Part shown: positions 61,011 through 64,000 of the stretch, in pieces
Numbering within the stretch: position 1 is the first letter of the stretch
How the letters are laid out: each line of letters begins with the position of its first letter
Assembly: GCF_001707885.1 (NCBI RefSeq)
Contig: NZ_MASS01000021.1
Coordinates: 1-64,000 of the forward strand
Source: Desulfosporosinus cupriresistens
GTDB lineage: Bacteria; Bacillota; Desulfitobacteriia; Desulfitobacteriales; Desulfitobacteriaceae
Length of the DNA stretch: 64,000 nt
Reading direction: 5' to 3'
Notes under the pieces: generated by a model
Databases searched by the model: none
The model's input: only the letters and a program-made list of their open reading frames with translations
What the model was told of the DNA's origin: nothing
Translations under genes and position numbers: made by a program

Positions 61011-63175
61011 GCTGGTACTGAATACGTCTGCATCCAGATTGGCTGATCAACCTTCTCGACACTCTCCAGCATTTCCTTCCACTTCTGGTCGGTTAGTCGA
61101 TCACTTGCAGGCCAAGGAAACTCGTAGTAGGAGTAGACCGCTCCCTTAGCAATGCGCAGCTTACCTTCCACAGGAACTACCGCATAGATATCACTGACAA
61201 ACCCAGTCCCTTCCTCAAGTACTTGTCCGTTAGGATCAGTTGCCACATCTGCAATCAGGGCGGCAGAATTCTCCTCGACGGCCGAAGGATGATCAACACC
61301 CTCGTCACGCAGCGCTTCAAGCCAAAAATGCTCCAACTGCCCGCCAAAGCCCCGGATCAGCTCGTAGTCCTGGTCATCGAGGAGCTGGTTGGTCAGTTCT
61401 TTGTCCGCAATATTTTTTAGTTTTAAAGCCAATTCCTCTAACCGTTCGAGGGAAGTCTGATCGCTTTCATTCAGTAAGCCTCTGCTGTTTAGACCTTCAA
61501 TGGTCATCCTCGTCAGGGCGGCTAGGCGCGCATAAACCACCGGGTTAGGTTCAACATAGCCCCGATCATCAAGCGGTATCTCTCCACCACCACATTCAGC
61601 ATAGACCTGCTTGGCATAGAGGATGGTATCATGCTTGAGCTCAGTCCAGCTTCCAAGAAAGGTCTCCAATTGCTTGCGTGTCCAGGCCTGGTTGTTCATA
61701 AACGCAGGATATCCATCCCCTTTTGGTTTTGTCAGGGGTGCCAAGGTGTGCAGCCAGGACCAATACAGGTTTTGTGTCCAGGTAGCAGTATCCAACGTAG
61801 CGAAATAACTCTGCATCTCCTTCATATTTTCAGGGTACTTCTCGTACCCGGTCTCACCCATACCATCGAGGATAGCATAAGCTTCTTGAGAGCCCATAGA
61901 AGCAGGGATATCTAGACCTTTCGGCAGCATCCGACGCTGCCCTTTGTTGTTCTCCTCAACTTCCCGATACACTAGGTTCTGGAAAACTGCAGCGTCAACG
62001 GTAAATCGCTGGCCCATAAAACGAAAACCCTTTATTTCCCTGTCGCGGTCAGGTTGGAGAGTCTTGTCAAAGATAGGCATTGAGTTAATTGCCGGGGGCT
62101 CTAGTTTGGCAAGTCCATCACCAAAAGCCTTCCATTTATCCACATTCCCGGTCAGTTCATTCAGGTCAATTATTTCGCCATAGGTTTTCATTAAAAGCTC
62201 GTAATATTGACTAAAACCGAGGTCGTCACTCTTACCGACGAAGAAATTAGTCGGCTCGCAAATCTTGTTCCAGTGATCATAAACCTGCTGGCGGCTGAGT
62301 AACAGGGTAACTAGGGCAGCCGACTTCGTTTCATCCTCGTTCTTGGCACGGAAGGTCATTCGCCCGTACCACATCATAGCCTGGAAATAGGTCTTCAGCT
62401 CATCTGATTTGGCATAATGCCCACGAGGATTATACTGGGTATAGTCTTCTTTTAAGGCTTCTGCCAAACCAACGCTAGGATTTCCGATATTCATGACCGG
62501 CGACGGTACAAAAATTTCTTGGTGATCCGTAATAAGCTGAAGCTCGTTGTCTACCACCTTGCTCACGTAGGAAGGAACATCAGCCTTCGGATCAAGCAGC
62601 CGAGCAGCCACGGCAAAATAAGCCACGTTGCGTGTCGCTGCGTTTTCCCAATCCGTTCCCTTAAGAGTCTTGTACTGTTTTTGGCTTTCAGTTAACATCA
62701 ACCCAGTCAAGGTATTCAACTCACCGCGCAGTTTGTCTTTCTCCAACGTCCGCAGCAGGTGATCAAAATACAGATGATAATTGTGCAGCATAGCGTCGGT
62801 TGTGATGAAGTTGGGAGTTGAATCATAACGATTATTTTCGTAGCTACTGAAAAACTCGCGGTAGGGACCTGGGACCACTACGAAACCGTTCTTACTCAAG
62901 ACGTTTTCTGCTTGGGGAGAGAATTTATAACGGTCTCTGTTCGTGATGTTCTGCAGATCAGCCGCGATCTGGTAGCGCTTTACCGCTGGCTTGATGCTCT
63001 GCGGGATCTCCTTATACGGCGCAAAAGCAGCGCTCGACCGCGCCAACGAGCCGAGGGGTACAGCAGTCTGTTGCGGGAGAACACCTGGGGAAGAAGATTG
63101 ACAACCTGTGAGGCTTGCCAGTAGTACAATAACCATAGAAATGCACAGAACAGTGCTAAATCTTCTGATTTTCAA
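61004..63175 (-). CDS. DUF3160 family lipoprotein
   Basis: 723 residues. Lipoprotein signal with lipobox near LLASLTGCQ (Cys 25). The mature region fits DUF3160: NGFVVVPGPYREFFSSYE, NFITTDAMLHNYHLYFDHLL (split: NFITTDAMLHNYHL and YFDHLLRTLE), RFMGQRFTVDAAVFQNLV and LYWSWLHTLAPL. The fold is helical; no catalytic site is established for the family. Start 8 bases after AAAGGAG. First gene of a small operon with the DxDxDG protein. Surface location is well supported, activity is not. Confidence 0.88.
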   Translation of the reverse strand: MKIRRFSTVLCISMVIVLLASLTGCQSSSPGVLPQQTAVPLGSLARSSAAFAPYKEIPQSIKPAVKRYQIAADLQNITNRDRYKFSPQAENVLSKNGFVVVPGPYREFFSSYENNRYDSTPNFITTDAMLHNYHLYFDHLLRTLEKDKLRGELNTLTGLMLTESQKQYKTLKGTDWENAATRNVAYFAVAARLLDPKADVPSYVSKVVDNELQLITDHQEIFVPSPVMNIGNPSVGLAEALKEDYTQYNPRGHYAKSDELKTYFQAMMWYGRMTFRAKNEDETKSAALVTLLLSRQQVYDHWNKICEPTNFFVGKSDDLGFSQYYELLMKTYGEIIDLNELTGNVDKWKAFGDGLAKLEPPAINSMPIFDKTLQPDRDREIKGFRFMGQRFTVDAAVFQNLVYREVEENNKGQRRMLPKGLDIPASMGSQEAYAILDGMGETGYEKYPENMKEMQSYFATLDTATWTQNLYWSWLHTLAPLTKPKGDGYPAFMNNQAWTRKQLETFLGSWTELKHDTILYAKQVYAECGGGEIPLDDRGYVEPNPVVYARLAALTRMTIEGLNSRGLLNESDQTSLERLEELALKLKNIADKELTNQLLDDQDYELIRGFGGQLEHFWLEALRDEGVDHPSAVEENSAALIADVATDPNGQVLEEGTGFVSDIYAVVPVEGKLRIAKGAVYSYYEFPWPASDRLTDQKWKEMLESVEKVDQPIWMQTYSVPAW

Positions 63176-63334
63176 TTTAACAGCTCCTTTCTTGAATTAA
63201 GAGATAAGTTTTTCTGCCTTTCAATATTTACAACCTAGTTCTGCACTGTTCTGATAAATCCTTCCATACAGAATAATTTTGTATTTTATTCTCTGGTCTT
63301 AATCGAATACCGTACAGCAGGAGGCAGCCCACGC

Positions 63335-63385
63335 TGTTAAAACAAGGTGCTCCGCACTCAACACGCGAAACACCTTGTTCTAACA
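63335..63385. other. 15-bp inverted repeat upstream of the DUF3160 gene
   Basis: TGTTAAAACAAGGTG (63335-63349) and CACCTTGTTCTAACA (63371-63385) pair with one mismatch around 21 bases. It lies about 160-210 bases before the DUF3160 start. A regulatory or transcript-end role is open. Confidence 0.5.
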
Positions 63386-63455
63386 TCTTGAGCCTCTTCC
63401 CCCGGCAATAGCTTTCCCTGAAAGAGAGCTCCTCTTTTGTTTCTCATAAATTAGC

Positions 63456-63488
63456 AATAGGTTCAGAGTATAGACTGTTGAACCTATT
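63456..63488 (-). terminator. Terminator-like hairpin downstream of the Spo0E gene
   Basis: AATAGGTTCA / TGAACCTATT 10-bp stem with outer TTAG/CTAA pairs and a 13-base loop, 59 bases after the Spo0E-like stop. T-run is weak. Confidence 0.6.
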
Positions 63489-63546
63489 TCTAATTGTAAA
63501 TTTTCTCTTTCCCAGGGTCTGTTCAGCTGTAGTTCATCGGCTATTA

Positions 63547-63726
63547 TTAAGCATTTGTTGGAACCGCTTTTTTCATTAGTATCTCTTGATACCTGTCTAA
63601 AACCTCATCCAACTCTTGACTTGCAGCTACAACTACCGGATCAGTATATGCTCTTCCCTCTTTTGTCTTAATCATGTTCAGACGTAATTCTTCAATTCGC
63701 TTTATTAATTCGTTGATCTCAGACAT
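63547..63726 (-). CDS. Spo0E-like aspartyl-phosphate phosphatase
   Basis: 59 residues: ATG at 63726 with GGAGG 5 bases upstream, TAA at 63547-63549. Two helices with the family signature ASQELDEVLDRYQ (SQxLDxLI-like), preceded by IEELRLNMIKTKEG and a DPVVV turn. Spo0E proteins dephosphorylate Spo0A~P and slow entry to sporulation. Too short for many gene callers. Marks the organism as a likely spore former. Confidence 0.9.
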   Translation of the reverse strand: MSEINELIKRIEELRLNMIKTKEGRAYTDPVVVAASQELDEVLDRYQEILMKKAVPTNA

Positions 63727-64000
63727 ACTATCCTCCGTTAATTTTTATTTGGGGATTAGTGCGCCCAAAAATTAAATCCCCGGCAATACCGAGGACTCTA
63801 TATTATGTCTTATAGTTGAAAGAAGAATAAACAAATAGGGGTAGAGCTTAGGACAGCCCTCCTCCAATATTTTTTACGTTCTTCATCATTAACTCCAGTT
63901 CAACCTATACTCGGTTAGTTAGATGAGTTTTTAGTTCAATATTATGAGAACCTTCACTTTGATCCATAATTCTCATGATTTATAAAAAATAGTCCAATCA
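63727..64000. other. Right-edge intergenic region
   Basis: Holds the Spo0E-like gene promoter side. A weak ATGAGAA / TTCTCAT dyad is at 63948-63978. No gene recognised. Confidence 0.4.

Noticed and set aside
61240..61548. Long plus-strand frames antisense to the DUF3160 gene
   Set aside because: Shadow of a strongly coding opposite strand.

Overview
The window looks like a chromosomal segment of an anaerobic, spore-forming Firmicute of the Desulfosporosinus/Desulfitobacterium (Peptococcaceae) type. The support is an AsrABC anaerobic sulfite reductase, a 2-oxoacid:ferredoxin oxidoreductase, a Spo0E-like phosphatase of the sporulation phosphorelay, cobalamin and Mn riboswitches with Gram-positive terminator platforms, strong AGGAGG-type ribosome binding sites, frequent TTG/GTG starts and a moderately AT-rich sequence. 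The genus is an inference. No rRNA, tRNA, CRISPR array, prophage or intact transposon was seen.

Layout. 1-4.6 kb: polyol/sugar operon on the minus strand (SorC-type regulator, GatD-like dehydrogenase, FGGY kinase, sugar ABC ATPase running off the edge). 4.9-6.4 kb: small membrane protein, DUF3006 protein and a ComEC-like metallo-beta-lactamase lipoprotein. 6.7-8.5 kb: Lsa/CplR-type ABC-F gene preceded by a transcription attenuator with tiny leader ORFs. 8.5-13 kb: CoA-disulfide reductase, DUF134 regulator, a broken peptide-transport ATPase, a cysteine synthase and superoxide dismutase. 13-20.5 kb: signalling block with an OmpR-type response regulator, a short soluble kinase and two large hybrid kinases. 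20.9-25.3 kb: redox genes (peroxiredoxin, KorAB, a 26-residue membrane peptide, WrbA-like flavoprotein). 25.9-28.5 kb: MocR regulator divergent from azlCD. 28.8-31.9 kb: a hypothetical gene convergent with asrABC.

32-41 kb holds the most unusual part: two operons, each behind its own cobalamin riboswitch and intrinsic terminator. One encodes an ECF transporter (S, T and a double-A ATPase). The other encodes a UbiD-family decarboxylase with HyuA/HyuB-type (hydantoinase/acetone-carboxylase family) subunits. The ECF operon is a familiar cobalamin target; a UbiD-HyuAB operon is not a standard one and is my main candidate for an undescribed system.

41-46.7 kb: a decayed DUF4179-like gene, a DUF6323/DUF6179 pair, a truncated homocysteine-methyltransferase-like gene and remnants of an ABC efflux system (ATPase fragment, frameshifted adaptor). 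47-51 kb: DUF89 protein, a yybP-ykoY Mn riboswitch in front of a CaCA exchanger, a LysE exporter, a DUF2935 protein. 51.6-57.4 kb: COG2509-like flavoprotein; YtrA-type GntR/ABC operon with a 36-bp perfect palindrome over its promoter; Rrf2 regulator divergent from an FMN protein across a 51-bp palindrome; an isochorismatase-family hydrolase. 57.7-64 kb: ABC-2 exporter with a frameshifted permease, an NRDE remnant, a DxDxDG-repeat protein with a DUF3160 lipoprotein, and Spo0E. Redox and stress functions recur throughout, and most promoters carry visible operators, riboswitches or attenuators.
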